This document shows positions 8,023 to 17,656 of a DNA stretch of 64,000 bases, piece by piece; positions within the stretch are counted from its first letter, which is position 1; each line of letters starts with the position of its first letter. Both the position numbers and the translations under genes were made by a program. The notes under the pieces were generated by a model. The model saw nothing but the letters and a program-made list of their open reading frames with translations, ran no database searches and was not told where the DNA came from. Source of the stretch: Brevibacterium permense. GTDB lineage: Bacteria > Actinomycetota > Actinomycetes > Actinomycetales > Brevibacteriaceae. The stretch is from the NCBI RefSeq assembly GCF_013280495.1, contig NZ_JABSSX010000001.1, positions 186,001 to 250,000 of the forward strand. The letters run 5' to 3'.

Positions 8023-8124
8023 TCCAGGTGGCTGAGTCACGACCGGATCCCCATGCGCGGACGCGTGAGTGGCGGAAATTCGGGCGACTGACCGCTGCAG
8101 CAGCGGACCGCCTCGGCGGCTTGC

Positions 8125-10101
8125 CTACTGCAGCACGAGCGTGACGTCGAGCTTCTGTTCTTTTCCGCCCCGGACCACGGTGACCTCGACCGGAGTGTTC
8201 ACCGGCTGGGCGCGGACGAGGGCGCGCAGAGCGATGGCGTTGTTCACCTTGGTTCCGGCCACCTCGACGATATCGTCTCCGTCCTTGATTCCGGCCTTGG
8301 CCGCGGGGGATCCGCCGGCCACGGACTGCACCTTGGCGCTGCCGCGGCTGATCCCGCCGCTGTTGATGTGCCCGTCGGTGAGAGTGATGCCGAGGAACGG
8401 GTGCTTGGCTTTGCCGGAGGAGATGAGCTGATCGGCGATCATCACAGCCTGGTTCGCGGGGATCGCGAATCCGATGCCGATCGACCCGGACTGACCTCCC
8501 TCGCCCTGGCTCAGCGATGCGGCCGCCGAGTTCACGCCGATGAACTGGCCATCACCATTGACCAGTGGCCCACCCGAGTTGCCGGGGTTGATCGCCGCAT
8601 CGGTCTGGATGGCGTTCGTGATCGTCATCTCCTTCTCCTGGGAGGAGGCATCCTCGCCGATGTTCTCAGTCGACACCGGGCGGTCGAGCGCGGAGACGAT
8701 GCCGGTGGTCACGGTGTTGGCCAGGCCGAGCGGATTGCCCAGGGCCATCACGGGGTCGCCCACGGTCAGCTTCTTCGAATCGCCGATGACCAACGGTTTC
8801 ACCCCGTCGGGCACCTGTTCGAGCTTGATGACGGCAATATCGGTCGAGGGATCGCGGCCGACGATCTTCGCCTCCGTCGTCTCACCGTTCTTCATGGTCA
8901 CGGCGATCTCGCCGTCGGGGGTGTCCGCCGGCGCGACGACGTGGTTGTTCGTGATGACGTGGCCCTGATCGTCGTACAGTGCACCCGAACCGAGTCCCTG
9001 GACCTGGCCTTGAGTGCCGACCTGGATAGACATCACACTGTCCGAGGTCTTCTCTGCGACCTGCGTCCAATCGGGGGTCTCGATCGTCTCCTCGGCGACC
9101 TTGCGCGGTTCGTCGTTCTGCAGCGCCGAAAGCGCATAGTTTCCGCCGAACGCGAGAGCCCCACCGAGGAGCGCGGCCACCAGGCCGATCGCGATCGTCG
9201 CACCCCAGCCGGGTCCTTTCTTCTCTCGCCGAGGCGGCTGCTGAGCTCCGTACGGACCGAACCCGTCCGGCCCCTCCGGGCCACCGGGGCCGTTGGGATC
9301 TCCCGGTCCACCGGGTCCGGGCTGGGAACCGACGGCCGAGAATTCCGAGGAATAGGGGCCCGAGCCATGTGCGGCCGAATATGCGTTGGCGCCGGTGGGC
9401 TGGCCGGGAGCGCCCGGGTAGCCGGCAGAACCTGACTGCTGAGAGTTCGGCCCGGTCTGATAGGTGCCGGCGCCACCAGCTGCGGCTCCGGCGCCAGCAG
9501 CTGCTGCTCCGATTCCTGCCGCGGCTCCGGTTCCGACAGCAGTCGAGCCGGTGTTGTTCTGTCCGGCGTTGTTCTGGCCCTGATGCGACTGCGGACCATT
9601 CTGCTGGGGCTGCCCGTACGGGGACGGGTGCTGAGTCTGATTCGGCTGGACGTTCTGCCGATCCGGTCGTGGCTGATTGCCGAAATCGCCCTGGGCACTC
9701 TGATGTCCTGGATAGCCCGGCTGGCCGCCCTGCTGTTGGCTGCCCGGATGGTGCGAAGAGTGCCGCTGACCGTTCGGTTGATACGGCGACGACTGCTGGG
9801 TGGGAGAGCCGCCTCGGTGAGGGGATCCGTCCACAGGGTTCTGCGCCTGAGTCGACGGAACGTCGGGGCGTCTTTCGGGCGGTGCCACCGGTGGACTGAC
9901 CCGTGCAGGGCCGTTGGGCTGGGACGGGAAGGTGCGCGGAACCTCAGCTCCGGACCCGCGGGAGCCACCGGCCGATGGGCTGCGACGCCCCCCGGCGGCG
10001 GAACCGCTGTCCTGATTCCCCGACGGACGCGGTGTCTGATCATCCGATCGGGAGCTGCGGGACACCTCATCCGGATTCTGAGGGTCGGTGTTCTCGTTCA
10101 T
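8125..10101 (-). CDS. HtrA/PepD-like membrane serine protease with PDZ domain
   Basis: 658 residues. A long N-terminal cytoplasmic region (~1-295) rich in Pro, Gln, Gly and Ser, one membrane segment (~299-321, GWGATIAIGLVAALLGGALA), then a trypsin-like domain with the triad His in TNNHVV (~386), Asp in STDIAVIKL (~418) and Ser in NPGNSGGPL (~509), and a C-terminal PDZ domain. It degrades or refolds envelope proteins outside the membrane. Its ATG overlaps the stop of the kinase gene (ATGA), giving the order regulator-kinase-protease seen in mycobacterial mprA-mprB-pepD. The low-complexity N-terminus is unusually long. Confidence 0.95.
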   Translation of the reverse strand: MNENTDPQNPDEVSRSSRSDDQTPRPSGNQDSGSAAGGRRSPSAGGSRGSGAEVPRTFPSQPNGPARVSPPVAPPERRPDVPSTQAQNPVDGSPHRGGSPTQQSSPYQPNGQRHSSHHPGSQQQGGQPGYPGHQSAQGDFGNQPRPDRQNVQPNQTQHPSPYGQPQQNGPQSHQGQNNAGQNNTGSTAVGTGAAAGIGAAAAGAGAAAGGAGTYQTGPNSQQSGSAGYPGAPGQPTGANAYSAAHGSGPYSSEFSAVGSQPGPGGPGDPNGPGGPEGPDGFGPYGAQQPPRREKKGPGWGATIAIGLVAALLGGALAFGGNYALSALQNDEPRKVAEETIETPDWTQVAEKTSDSVMSIQVGTQGQVQGLGSGALYDDQGHVITNNHVVAPADTPDGEIAVTMKNGETTEAKIVGRDPSTDIAVIKLEQVPDGVKPLVIGDSKKLTVGDPVMALGNPLGLANTVTTGIVSALDRPVSTENIGEDASSQEKEMTITNAIQTDAAINPGNSGGPLVNGDGQFIGVNSAAASLSQGEGGQSGSIGIGFAIPANQAVMIADQLISSGKAKHPFLGITLTDGHINSGGISRGSAKVQSVAGGSPAAKAGIKDGDDIVEVAGTKVNNAIALRALVRAQPVNTPVEVTVVRGGKEQKLDVTLVLQ

Positions 10102-12176
10102 CGCTCATCCTTTCGCGTGTCCGCAGTGGTTTCGCCGTTGTCGGAGATCGGCAGGTCGATGCGGAACGTCGCACCGCCGCCCGGGGTTTCGTGGACGGAG
10201 ATCGCACCATGGTGGTTCTCCACGATCGCCTTGACGATCGACAGCCCGAGCCCGGATCCGCCGGTGTCCCTGGTCCGAGACACGTCGAGGCGGTAGAAGC
10301 GCTCGAAAATGCGCGGAACCACCTCGGGGTCGATTCCGTCGCCGTGGTCTCTGACCTCGAAGCGGACCCGGCCGTTGGGGAATCCTCGCAGTGACTCGTC
10401 GACCGTGATCGATCCGGCCGCCGTGACATCGGGGACGATGTTCGCCGGCTCGGGAGCCTTGGATTGAGGTCCGGATTGGGGCTCGGCTGATGAACTTGAC
10501 TGCGGCGCAGTCTGGGAGTCGGCCCCTGCCCCATTCCGCGGTCCGGAACTCTGAGGACCGGAGGGCTGCGCCGACTGCGATCCGGGCGGTGTCCTGAGCT
10601 GCCCGTTATGCTGCCCCTCTCCGTGCTCCGCAGTCGGAACGGTACTCTCGGGCCCGACCTGACGGTCGGGCTTGGCCGGGGACTGAGCGGCGGTCCGGGG
10701 GTTCGGCTGGGTGTCGGATTGGTCGTTTCCGGCAGAGTCGCCTCGGCGGAAGATTCGTACCCCGCCGGTGACGAACCCGCGTTCACGTGGTTTGTCTTTC
10801 GCCCCGTTCTTCGCACCATTGCGACCGTTCTGACCGCGCGCTCCGCCTTCGCGGATCTCGCCGGTGTCCGCGGAATCGGGGTCGACCGACTCGGGCAGAC
10901 CGACGACGCCGACGGCGAATTCGATGGCCGTGTGCTCAGGTGTGTGGCGTACGGCGTTGCCGGCAAGGTTGACGATGACCTGGCGGATCTTCGATTCGGA
11001 TCCGCGGATCATCGGCACGGGTTGGGCATCCTCACCGTCGAGTCCGATGAAGCTGATATCGCGGTCCGGGGCCTGTGCCGCGGCATCGGCGGCAGCATCG
11101 CGGACGACCTTGTGCAGATCGACCGGACCGATCTCGGCGGCCCGCTGCTCGTCGAGCCTGGCCAGGACGACGAGATCGTCGACGAGGACGCCCATGCGCT
11201 TGGCCTCGGACTCCATCCGCTCCATCGCATTGGCCACGTCCTCGGACTTCGTGATCGCACCCTGACGGTACAGCTCCGCATACCCGCGGATCGTGACCAG
11301 AGGCGTGCGCAGCTCGTGCGAGGCGTCGGAGACGAACTGGCGGATGCGCTTCTCCGAGCGGGTCTGCCCGTCGAACGAGTCCTCGATGCGTCCGAGCATC
11401 GTATTCAGCGCCGCCGACAGCCGCCCGAGCTCGGTGTTGCGCGGATAGCTGGGCACACGTTGGGACAGGTCGCCGGCGGCGATGCGGGAGGCGGTCTTCT
11501 CGATATCGCGCAGCGGCCGGAACGTGTTGTTGATCGCCCAATAGCCGACTCCGGCGACCATCGCCAGGGCCAACAGGCCGATGCCGATCATCGTGTTCCG
11601 GGCCCGCTCGTTGATGTTGTCGACCTCGCGGTCGAAGGGAACCGCGATGGACACGAGCACGTCGGTGTTCTTCACCTTCATCGCTCGCGCTCGCCACTGC
11701 GAGCTCGTTCCGGCGACGGTGAAAGGCTCGCCGCCGCGCGAATAGACTTCCTTCTCATTGATCTTCGGCAGGATCGGATGGTTCTGCGGCTCCGGTGCGA
11801 CGGGGTCGCGGATCGGATCCCCGTCCGTGTTGTAGAACTGCACGTAGAAGCCGCCCGGCAGGAGGCTCTTGAGCTGATCCCAGGAATTCGAATCGATCGT
11901 CGTCGACGACGGCGCATCCTCGTCGGCGTCGTCCCCGGGCTGGAGTTCGGCCTTCTGGAACACATCTTGGTAGGCCTGCTTCGCCAACGTCTCCGAAGCA
12001 CTGATGAGTCGCTCATCGGTGCGCTGGACGAGGCTGTCGCGCAGGTTCTCCAGCACCCAAGCGCTCGTCCCTGTGAGGACGAGCAGCATGAGCAGCATCA
12101 TGATGGCCAGCAGCTTGGTGGTCAGGGACCATTCTTCCCAGAAGCCGGGACGAGAGGGACGGGATTCTATTGCCAC
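10098..12176 (-). CDS. MprB-like sensor histidine kinase with insertion in the ATPase domain
   Basis: 692 residues from GTG. Membrane segment 1 (~22-44), an extracytoplasmic sensor region, membrane segment 2 (~185-207), HAMP, HisKA with the phospho-acceptor His in SDASHELRTPL (~286), and HATPase_c with N box NLAGNAVRHTPEH (~400), G1 DHGDGID (~608), F box FERFYR and G2 GGSGLGLS. Between the N box and G1 box lie about 165 residues of Gln/Ser/Pro/Gly-rich sequence that the fold does not need. It partners the upstream regulator (30 nt apart) and likely senses envelope stress. TAGATT before the GTG may give an internal leaderless promoter. Confidence 0.95.
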   Translation of the reverse strand: MAIESRPSRPGFWEEWSLTTKLLAIMMLLMLLVLTGTSAWVLENLRDSLVQRTDERLISASETLAKQAYQDVFQKAELQPGDDADEDAPSSTTIDSNSWDQLKSLLPGGFYVQFYNTDGDPIRDPVAPEPQNHPILPKINEKEVYSRGGEPFTVAGTSSQWRARAMKVKNTDVLVSIAVPFDREVDNINERARNTMIGIGLLALAMVAGVGYWAINNTFRPLRDIEKTASRIAAGDLSQRVPSYPRNTELGRLSAALNTMLGRIEDSFDGQTRSEKRIRQFVSDASHELRTPLVTIRGYAELYRQGAITKSEDVANAMERMESEAKRMGVLVDDLVVLARLDEQRAAEIGPVDLHKVVRDAAADAAAQAPDRDISFIGLDGEDAQPVPMIRGSESKIRQVIVNLAGNAVRHTPEHTAIEFAVGVVGLPESVDPDSADTGEIREGGARGQNGRNGAKNGAKDKPRERGFVTGGVRIFRRGDSAGNDQSDTQPNPRTAAQSPAKPDRQVGPESTVPTAEHGEGQHNGQLRTPPGSQSAQPSGPQSSGPRNGAGADSQTAPQSSSSAEPQSGPQSKAPEPANIVPDVTAAGSITVDESLRGFPNGRVRFEVRDHGDGIDPEVVPRIFERFYRLDVSRTRDTGGSGLGLSIVKAIVENHHGAISVHETPGGGATFRIDLPISDNGETTADTRKDER

Positions 12177-12206
12177 GTATGTAATCTATCGCCCTTGGTT
12201 GGACGA

Positions 12207-12965
12207 CTACTTGGATTCCGGTGTGCGCAGCATGTAGCCGACCCCGCGCTTGGTCTGAATCATCGGCGTCCATTCCATCTCGACGGGGTGACCGGCGGCG
12301 TCCGTTTCCGGAGTGACGTCGATCTTGCGGCGCAGGTAGGAGATATAGGACTCGACGATTCCGGTGTCACCGCCGAAGTCGTATTCCCACACGTGGTCGA
12401 GGATCTGCGACTTCGACAGGACGCGGTTCGTGTTGAGCATGAGGTAGCGCAGCAGCTTGAACTCGGTGGGGGAGAGATCGATGAGGATGCCGGAGCGGCG
12501 GACCTCATGGGTATCGTCGTCGAGTTCGAGGTCGCCTGCCACGATGACGGCGTTCTCCTCGTCTTCGAGATTGCGAGTGCGGCGGAGGACGGCGCGGATG
12601 CGGGCGACGACCTCTTCGAGGCTGAAGGGCTTCGTCACATAGTCGTCACCGCCGACGGTCAGACCGGTGATCTTGTCCGAGGTGTCGTCACGGGCGGTGA
12701 GGAACACGACGGGGGCGTTCATGCCGATCTGGCGCAGACGGCGGGTGACGGTGAAGCCGTCCATGTCCGGGAGCATGACGTCGAGGACGAGGAGGTCGAC
12801 CTCCGTCTGCTCGGCCAGACGGAGCGCCTCGGCGCCGTTGGCGGCGGAGACGACGTCGAATCCGGCGAAACGGAGACTGGTGGACAGGAGTTCGCGGATA
12901 TTGGGCTCATCATCGACAACGAGCAGGGTGGCTTCGATGTCGGTGTCGTTCTGTGCTGTAGTCAT
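12207..12965 (-). CDS. MprA-like OmpR-family response regulator
   Basis: 252 residues. Receiver domain with acidic pocket VVDDEP, phospho-acceptor Asp in DLLVLDVMLPDMDG, Thr in FLTARDD and Lys in VTKPFS; then a winged-helix OmpR/PhoB DNA-binding domain (LSPTEFKLLRYLM...RVLSKSQILDHVWEYDFGGD). It controls transcription, in mycobacteria of stress sigma factors and pepD. ATG 12965 has GGAG just upstream; a longer version would add a low-complexity leader. First gene of the regulator-kinase-htrA operon. Confidence 0.95.
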   Translation of the reverse strand: MTTAQNDTDIEATLLVVDDEPNIRELLSTSLRFAGFDVVSAANGAEALRLAEQTEVDLLVLDVMLPDMDGFTVTRRLRQIGMNAPVVFLTARDDTSDKITGLTVGGDDYVTKPFSLEEVVARIRAVLRRTRNLEDEENAVIVAGDLELDDDTHEVRRSGILIDLSPTEFKLLRYLMLNTNRVLSKSQILDHVWEYDFGGDTGIVESYISYLRRKIDVTPETDAAGHPVEMEWTPMIQTKRGVGYMLRTPESK

Positions 12966-13150
12966 GGCTCCAGTCTGAGTCCCGTTTCTGGGAGTGGGCT
13001 GGAGGTCAGCTGAATGCGAATGTGACATGCGTCACTGGAAAACTCTCAGGAAAGTCCTTTTGGGCCCTGGATCGGGTATTCGCTCTCAGGGACGAAAGCC
13101 AGATTTCAGTGAAAAATGTGGTTGCGGTCAGTTCGCGGTCAGAAATGATC

Positions 13151-13160
13151 GCCGAGGCGG
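13151..13160 (+). repeat. GCCGAGGCGG motif copy
   Basis: Intergenic copy between the response regulator and the membrane protein gene at 13210. Confidence 0.6.
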
Positions 13161-13209
13161 CCGTTCGTGGGTGGCCTCCGCTCAGTTCCATGCGGGGCGG
13201 GCTAGTGCC

Positions 13210-13986
13210 TCAGCTCCGGCTGGGTGGGCGTCTGTCTGGAGGCATCGGGAACGCGGTGTGCGGCGACGTATCGGGATTCGCGCGGATCTCGCGAGGCGGG
13301 CGGAGATCGAAGAGCTGTTGAGCGACGGCGAAGCGTCGGACTCTTTCGGGGCGATGGCGGTCATAGACAACTTGGCCGCGTGTTCCGGGCATCGATGGAT
13401 CTTGCTGGACGAGGTGGCGTGCCCAGCGGTCCCTGCCCTTGTCGTCGACGAAGTGAATCACGGTCAGGCTGGGGCCCCTCGTGCCGGCTCGGGACCAATG
13501 ATCGATGACGCTGCCTTCGGCCAGGGCTGTATTGCGATAGGGAGGGCGGTCGAGAATCGGATAGCGGGCCTTGCGGAATGCGAGCAGGGAGACGGCGATG
13601 AGTCCGAGACCGGCGGTGATTGCAACCACCCACCAGACCGGGGCCGCGTCTGTCATGGCTGGAGCGAAGCCGAGGCCCAGCCCGCCGCCGGCCCCGAGTG
13701 CTGCCAGCTGATACCGAAAGAATCGAGACAGGCTGCCGCCGGTGCGGAAGCGGCCGAGGGCGGCGAGTACGAGCAGAAAGCTGATGGTGGCAGAGACGAG
13801 GGCCGCGATGACGGCGAGGGCGCTGAAGAGGACTTTTTCGCTGAGCAGTCCTCCGGAGCCTGCGGGGAGGAAAGCCAGTGCTGCGAGGGCGAAGCCCGAC
13901 GTCAGCGTGACCGACATGGTGATGATGCCTGCAAGGCCGGCGGCGAGCTTGCGTCCGGCGGTGATGCGCAAGGGTTGAAGTGACAT
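13210..13986 (-). CDS. Four-segment membrane protein, unknown function
   Basis: 258 residues. Four hydrophobic segments lie in the first ~150 residues (ending VWWVVAITAGLGLIAVSLLAF), followed by a soluble, Arg-rich C-terminal half with a strand-rich stretch (SLTVIHFVDDKGRDRWARHL). The C-terminal half looks like a small cytoplasmic domain of membrane proteins that mature or sense ions, but I cannot assign a family. ATG 13986 has GAGGAG seven bases upstream. The CGNR regulator starts on the same strand upstream, with its stop 15 nt away, so the two may be one transcript. Confidence 0.8.
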   Translation of the reverse strand: MSLQPLRITAGRKLAAGLAGIITMSVTLTSGFALAALAFLPAGSGGLLSEKVLFSALAVIAALVSATISFLLVLAALGRFRTGGSLSRFFRYQLAALGAGGGLGLGFAPAMTDAAPVWWVVAITAGLGLIAVSLLAFRKARYPILDRPPYRNTALAEGSVIDHWSRAGTRGPSLTVIHFVDDKGRDRWARHLVQQDPSMPGTRGQVVYDRHRPERVRRFAVAQQLFDLRPPREIRANPDTSPHTAFPMPPDRRPPSRS

Positions 13987-14001
13987 GGGCGGCTCCTCGG
14001 G

Positions 14002-14613
14002 TCAGTTGTGGGAGTCGGCGTCGGAATGGCGGGCGCGGAAGGCCGCGACGTGTGTGCGGGTGGCGCAGCTGCCGGTATCGCAGAAGCGCTTCGAGCGATT
14101 GCGGCTGAAGTCGGCGAGGTAGGCGCGGCAGTCCTCGGCGGCGCAGCGCCCGAGCCGGTCGAGATCGCCGGAGCGGATGAGGTCGATGAGGACGAGAGCG
14201 ACATCGGCGGCCACTCGGTCGGCCAGGCTGGCTCGAGTGCCGGTCGCGTGCAGGTGCCAGTCCCAGTGGTCGTGTTTGACCAATTGCGGCACTGACCCCG
14301 AGTCGCTCAGTGTGAGATTGATCTCATCGACGACCGCGATCGTCCCCGCTTCGACCTCGTCATCGGTCTCGGCGTCGATGCTCGCATCCAGTGCCGCGGC
14401 GAATCTGCGACGCAGGTCCAGGGTCTCGTTGACGTCGCTTCTGGTGGCGGTCAAAGGTCCGGAGAAGTCGTGCCGGGCCGCGAATCCGCGGAGTTTTGCG
14501 GTTGTCGTCAGTTCATCGCCGCCGTCCGTGATGTCGCCGGAGGTGTTGAGGAGGTCGACGAGCATCGTGAGGTTCGCGCGGATGTCGTAGATGAAGGCCA
14601 TAGTGAATGACAT
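14002..14613 (-). CDS. CGNR zinc-finger (ABATE) transcriptional regulator
   Basis: 203 residues. An ABATE stress-response N-terminal domain (YDIRANLTMLVDLLNTS, LDLRRRFAAALDA) and a C-terminal CGNR-like zinc finger: RLGRCAAEDCRAYLADFSRNRSKRFCDTGSCATRTHVAAFRAR, with Cys at the four metal positions. These regulators often control a neighbouring exporter. It is divergent from the EamA transporter, 295 bp away, which is the likely target. The start may be 14613 or the Met at 14601; no clear ribosome site. Confidence 0.88.
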   Translation of the reverse strand: MSFTMAFIYDIRANLTMLVDLLNTSGDITDGGDELTTTAKLRGFAARHDFSGPLTATRSDVNETLDLRRRFAAALDASIDAETDDEVEAGTIAVVDEINLTLSDSGSVPQLVKHDHWDWHLHATGTRASLADRVAADVALVLIDLIRSGDLDRLGRCAAEDCRAYLADFSRNRSKRFCDTGSCATRTHVAAFRARHSDADSHN

Positions 14614-14908
14614 TCTGCCACACGATGTAATGACCAAAATGAACTTGACCCATTTCAATTTCAGGGCCGATACTGAAACCGGACATTCCGCAGGACCCGC
14701 TGAGGTTCTGCACAACCCGACGACGAGCCGGCTCGGCAGAACGACGAAACGGTCACTCCGATGTCGACGTCGGGCCGCCTCGGCGAGGTCATGATCCGGC
14801 ACCGCACCATCAACTCAACACCGCACCGTCAATCCACGCAGCACCACCACCTCGGGGATGTCTGTCCTCGTACGCCACTCAACGTTTCACCACATCAGGA
14901 GGTCAGGA
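14614..14908. promoter_or_regulatory. Divergent control region of CGNR regulator and EamA gene
   Basis: 295 bp with no gene. It holds an AT-richer patch next to the regulator start, one GCCGAGGCGG copy on the minus strand (14775-14784) and AGGAGGT before the transporter ATG. The regulator's operator is probably here, but I see no clear palindrome. Confidence 0.5.
14775..14784 (-). repeat. GCCGAGGCGG motif copy (minus strand)
   Basis: In the divergent control region, 125 nt before the EamA start; extended form CCTCGCCGAGGCGGCC on the minus strand. Confidence 0.6.
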
Positions 14909-15871
14909 ATGAATCGCACCGTCATCGCAGGGTTCCTGCTCACTCTTGCCTCCGCGTTCTTCTTCGCGGTGTCAGGGCCGATCGCGAAGACGATGTACGC
15001 GATCGGGTGGACGCCGGGCGCGGTGGTGCTCATCCGCTTGGCCGGCTCCGCGGTCCTGCTGCTCATCCCCACCCTCATCGCCCTGCGCGGACGCTGGGGC
15101 GAAGTGCTCACGCACTGGCGCACCGTCCTCACCTACGGCCTGGTCTCGATGGCCGGCGTCCAGGGGTTCTACTTCGTCGCCGTCGAACACCTCACCGTGG
15201 CCGTGGCGCTGCTGCTGGAGATGACCGCGCCGATGCTCATCGTCTTCTGGATCTGGGCGCGGACGCGGACCCGGCCGGCGACCGTGACGTTCATCGGGGT
15301 CGTCGTCTCCATGATCGGGCTCCTGCTCGTGCTCAATCTGCGCGGATCGTCGATCAGCATCTTCGGCGTGGTCATGGCCATGGCCGCCGCGGTCTGCCTG
15401 GCCAGCTACTTCCTCGTCTCTGCGAAGGACACGATCACGATCCCGCCAGTCGCGCTGACCGGTCTGGGCATGGGCATCGGGGCCCTGGCGATGTCGGCCA
15501 TCGTGCTCGCCGGCGTCATGCCGTGGAACGCGGTGACGGCTGACGTCGACTTCGGCGGGGTGTCGATGTCGTGGGTCGTGCCGATGGCGATGATCGTCGC
15601 CTTCACGGTCGGCGCCTACATCACCGGGATCCTCGGTCTGCGCTATGTCGGGGCGACGGTCGGATCGTTCGTCAACCTCGTCGAGGTCCCGTTCTCCGTC
15701 ATCGTCGCCTGGCTGGTCCTCTTCGAGATGCCCGCCCCGATCCAGCTCTTCGGCGGAGTCTTCATCCTCGGCGGCGTCGGCTTCATCAAGTGGGGCGAGT
15801 CCCGCCTGGCCCGCCGCGTCGCCCGCCGCGAGGTAGTGGTCAAGTCCGAACCCTCCCTCATCACTACGTAA
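14909..15871 (+). CDS. EamA (drug/metabolite transporter) family permease
   Basis: 320 residues with ten membrane segments in two EamA halves (GFLLTLASAFFFAVSGPIAK... and GVVMAMAAAVCLASYFLVS...). The family exports amino acids, nucleosides or drugs; substrate unknown. ATG 14909 follows a perfect AGGAGGT five bases upstream, the strongest ribosome site in the window. The gene ends directly at a large palindrome shared with two other loci. Confidence 0.92.
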   Translation: MNRTVIAGFLLTLASAFFFAVSGPIAKTMYAIGWTPGAVVLIRLAGSAVLLLIPTLIALRGRWGEVLTHWRTVLTYGLVSMAGVQGFYFVAVEHLTVAVALLLEMTAPMLIVFWIWARTRTRPATVTFIGVVVSMIGLLLVLNLRGSSISIFGVVMAMAAAVCLASYFLVSAKDTITIPPVALTGLGMGIGALAMSAIVLAGVMPWNAVTADVDFGGVSMSWVVPMAMIVAFTVGAYITGILGLRYVGATVGSFVNLVEVPFSVIVAWLVLFEMPAPIQLFGGVFILGGVGFIKWGESRLARRVARREVVVKSEPSLITT

Positions 15872-15935
15872 TTACTACCCGACGGCGGCCCAGCAACCTG
15901 GCGCCAGGTTGCTGGGCCGCCGTCGGGTAGCAATT
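15870..15935. repeat. Palindrome family A, copy 1 (bidirectional terminator)
   Basis: A 66-bp palindrome centred on CCTGGCGCCAGG with no loop and one mismatch between arms. Its outer part reads CTACCCGACGGCGGCCCAGC. It fills the gap between the convergent EamA and XPB genes; two more copies lie at 17657-17714 and 51385-51464. Confidence 0.9.
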
Positions 15936-15945
15936 GAGGGGCGTG

Positions 15946-17580
15946 TCAGCGGACTTCGATGCTGTAGCTGTAGCCCTGCTCGGTGAGGAAGCGGCGGCGC
16001 TGAGCGGCGAAGTGCTCATCGACGGTATCGGCGGCGACGACCGTGTAGAACGTGGCCGACCCCTTGTCCTCCTTCGGGCGCAGGATCCGCCCGAGGCGCT
16101 GAGCCTCCTCCTGCCTGGACCCGAAGGCTCCGGAGACCTGGATCGCCACCGAGGCGGCCGGCAGGTCCACGGAGAAGTTCGCGACCTTCGAGACCACGAG
16201 CACGGGGATCTCCCCGGACCGGAACTCGCGGAAGAGCTCCTGGCGCACCGATTCTGGAGTCTGCCCGGTGAGCACGGGCGCACCGAGTTCGGCTCCGATC
16301 TCCTCGAGCTGGTCGAGATACTGACCGATGACGAGGATCTGCGCATCCGGATGATCGGCGACGAGCTCGGAGACGATCGGCAGTTTCGCATCCGATGTCG
16401 CAGCCAGCCGGTACCGGTCCTCACCGTCGGCGCGGGCATACGCGGTTCGGGTTCCGCCGTCGAGGCGGACGCGGACTTCATGGCAGGCGGCCGAAGCGAT
16501 ATAGCCGAGTCGTTCGAGTTCCTTCCACGGCACCTCGTACTGCTTGGGCCCGATGAGGGAGAACACCTCGTCCTCGCGTCCGTCCTCACGCACCAGCGTC
16601 GCGGTCAGGCCGAGGCGACGGCGAGCCTGCAAGCTTGCGGTCAATCGGAAGATCGGCGCCGGAAGCAGATGCACCTCGTCATAGATGACCAGGCCCCAGT
16701 CCTTGGCATCGAGGAGCTCGAGGTGGAGATACGAGCCCTTCCTGCGAGTCGTAAGCACCTGGTAGGTGGCGATGGTGACCGGGCGGATCTCTTTCGTCGA
16801 TCCCGAATATTCGCCGACCTCGTCTTCGGTCAGGGTGGTGCGGCGCAGGATCTCGTCCTTCCATTGCTTGGCCGAGACCGAGTTCGTCACGAGGATGAGC
16901 GTCGTCGTCTGCACCCGAGACATGGTGGCCACGCCGACGACAGTCTTTCCCGCGCCGCACGGCAGAACGACGACCCCGGACTCGCCGGACAGCGACTGGT
17001 CGATCGCCTGCTTCTGGTAGTCGCGCAGGTGCCACTGACCGCCGTGAGCATCATCGGACAGGGAGATCTCGTGGGCTTCGCCGTCGACGTAGCCGGCGTG
17101 GTCGGAGACCGGGTGGCCCAGCTGCAGCAGGGCGTGTTTGAGCTCGCCGCGCTCGGAGGGGTGGACGAGGACGGATTCGGCGTCGATGCGTTTGCCGAAC
17201 TTGCCGACGAGGTCGGGCTGACCGACGAGCTCATCGAGCAGTCCCGTCTCCGTCGACGTCAGGGTCAGTCCGTGGATCGGATGGTCGATGAGGGTGAGGA
17301 CACCGAACCGGTCCATGATGTCGACGATGTCGACGAGGAGCTCATGCGGGACCGGGTACTTCGCGAATTCGAGGAGCACGTCGACGACGGATTCGGCATC
17401 ATGGCCGCTGGCGCGGGCGTTCCACAGTCCCAGCGGAGTGATCTCATAGGTGTGGATGTACTCCGGGGTCCGCGACAGCTGCGCGAATGGAGCGATCGCC
17501 ACGGCCGCCTCGACGGCCAGAGGATGCCCCGATTCGAGCAGCACAGTCCGATCGGACTGCACGATCAACGGACCATTCAT
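15946..17580 (-). CDS. XPB/Ssl2-type DNA helicase
   Basis: 544 residues, superfamily 2. An N-terminal XPB-type damage-recognition region (residues ~1-175), then Walker A LPCGAGKTVVG (~204), Walker B YDEVHLLP (~299), motif III LTATLVRED, and C-terminal motifs VSKVANFSVDLPAA and QRLGRILRPK. Mycobacterial XPB (Rv0861c) is a 3'-5' helicase with a possible repair role. The next gene upstream on the same strand matches the Rv0862c partner, so the pair is conserved. A family A palindrome lies on each side of this gene. Confidence 0.96.
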   Translation of the reverse strand: MNGPLIVQSDRTVLLESGHPLAVEAAVAIAPFAQLSRTPEYIHTYEITPLGLWNARASGHDAESVVDVLLEFAKYPVPHELLVDIVDIMDRFGVLTLIDHPIHGLTLTSTETGLLDELVGQPDLVGKFGKRIDAESVLVHPSERGELKHALLQLGHPVSDHAGYVDGEAHEISLSDDAHGGQWHLRDYQKQAIDQSLSGESGVVVLPCGAGKTVVGVATMSRVQTTTLILVTNSVSAKQWKDEILRRTTLTEDEVGEYSGSTKEIRPVTIATYQVLTTRRKGSYLHLELLDAKDWGLVIYDEVHLLPAPIFRLTASLQARRRLGLTATLVREDGREDEVFSLIGPKQYEVPWKELERLGYIASAACHEVRVRLDGGTRTAYARADGEDRYRLAATSDAKLPIVSELVADHPDAQILVIGQYLDQLEEIGAELGAPVLTGQTPESVRQELFREFRSGEIPVLVVSKVANFSVDLPAASVAIQVSGAFGSRQEEAQRLGRILRPKEDKGSATFYTVVAADTVDEHFAAQRRRFLTEQGYSYSIEVR

Positions 17581-17656
17581 TCAATACTTCCCTTCCCGAC
17601 GTGTGATGACACCAGAGGACACAACACGTCCATCACTCCGATTGTTCCCGCTCCGA

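Noticed and set aside
10608-13013. A very long open frame antisense to the kinase and regulator genes
   Set aside because: It mirrors the codon structure of the two-component genes in GC-rich DNA and matches no family; the minus-strand genes carry clear domains.
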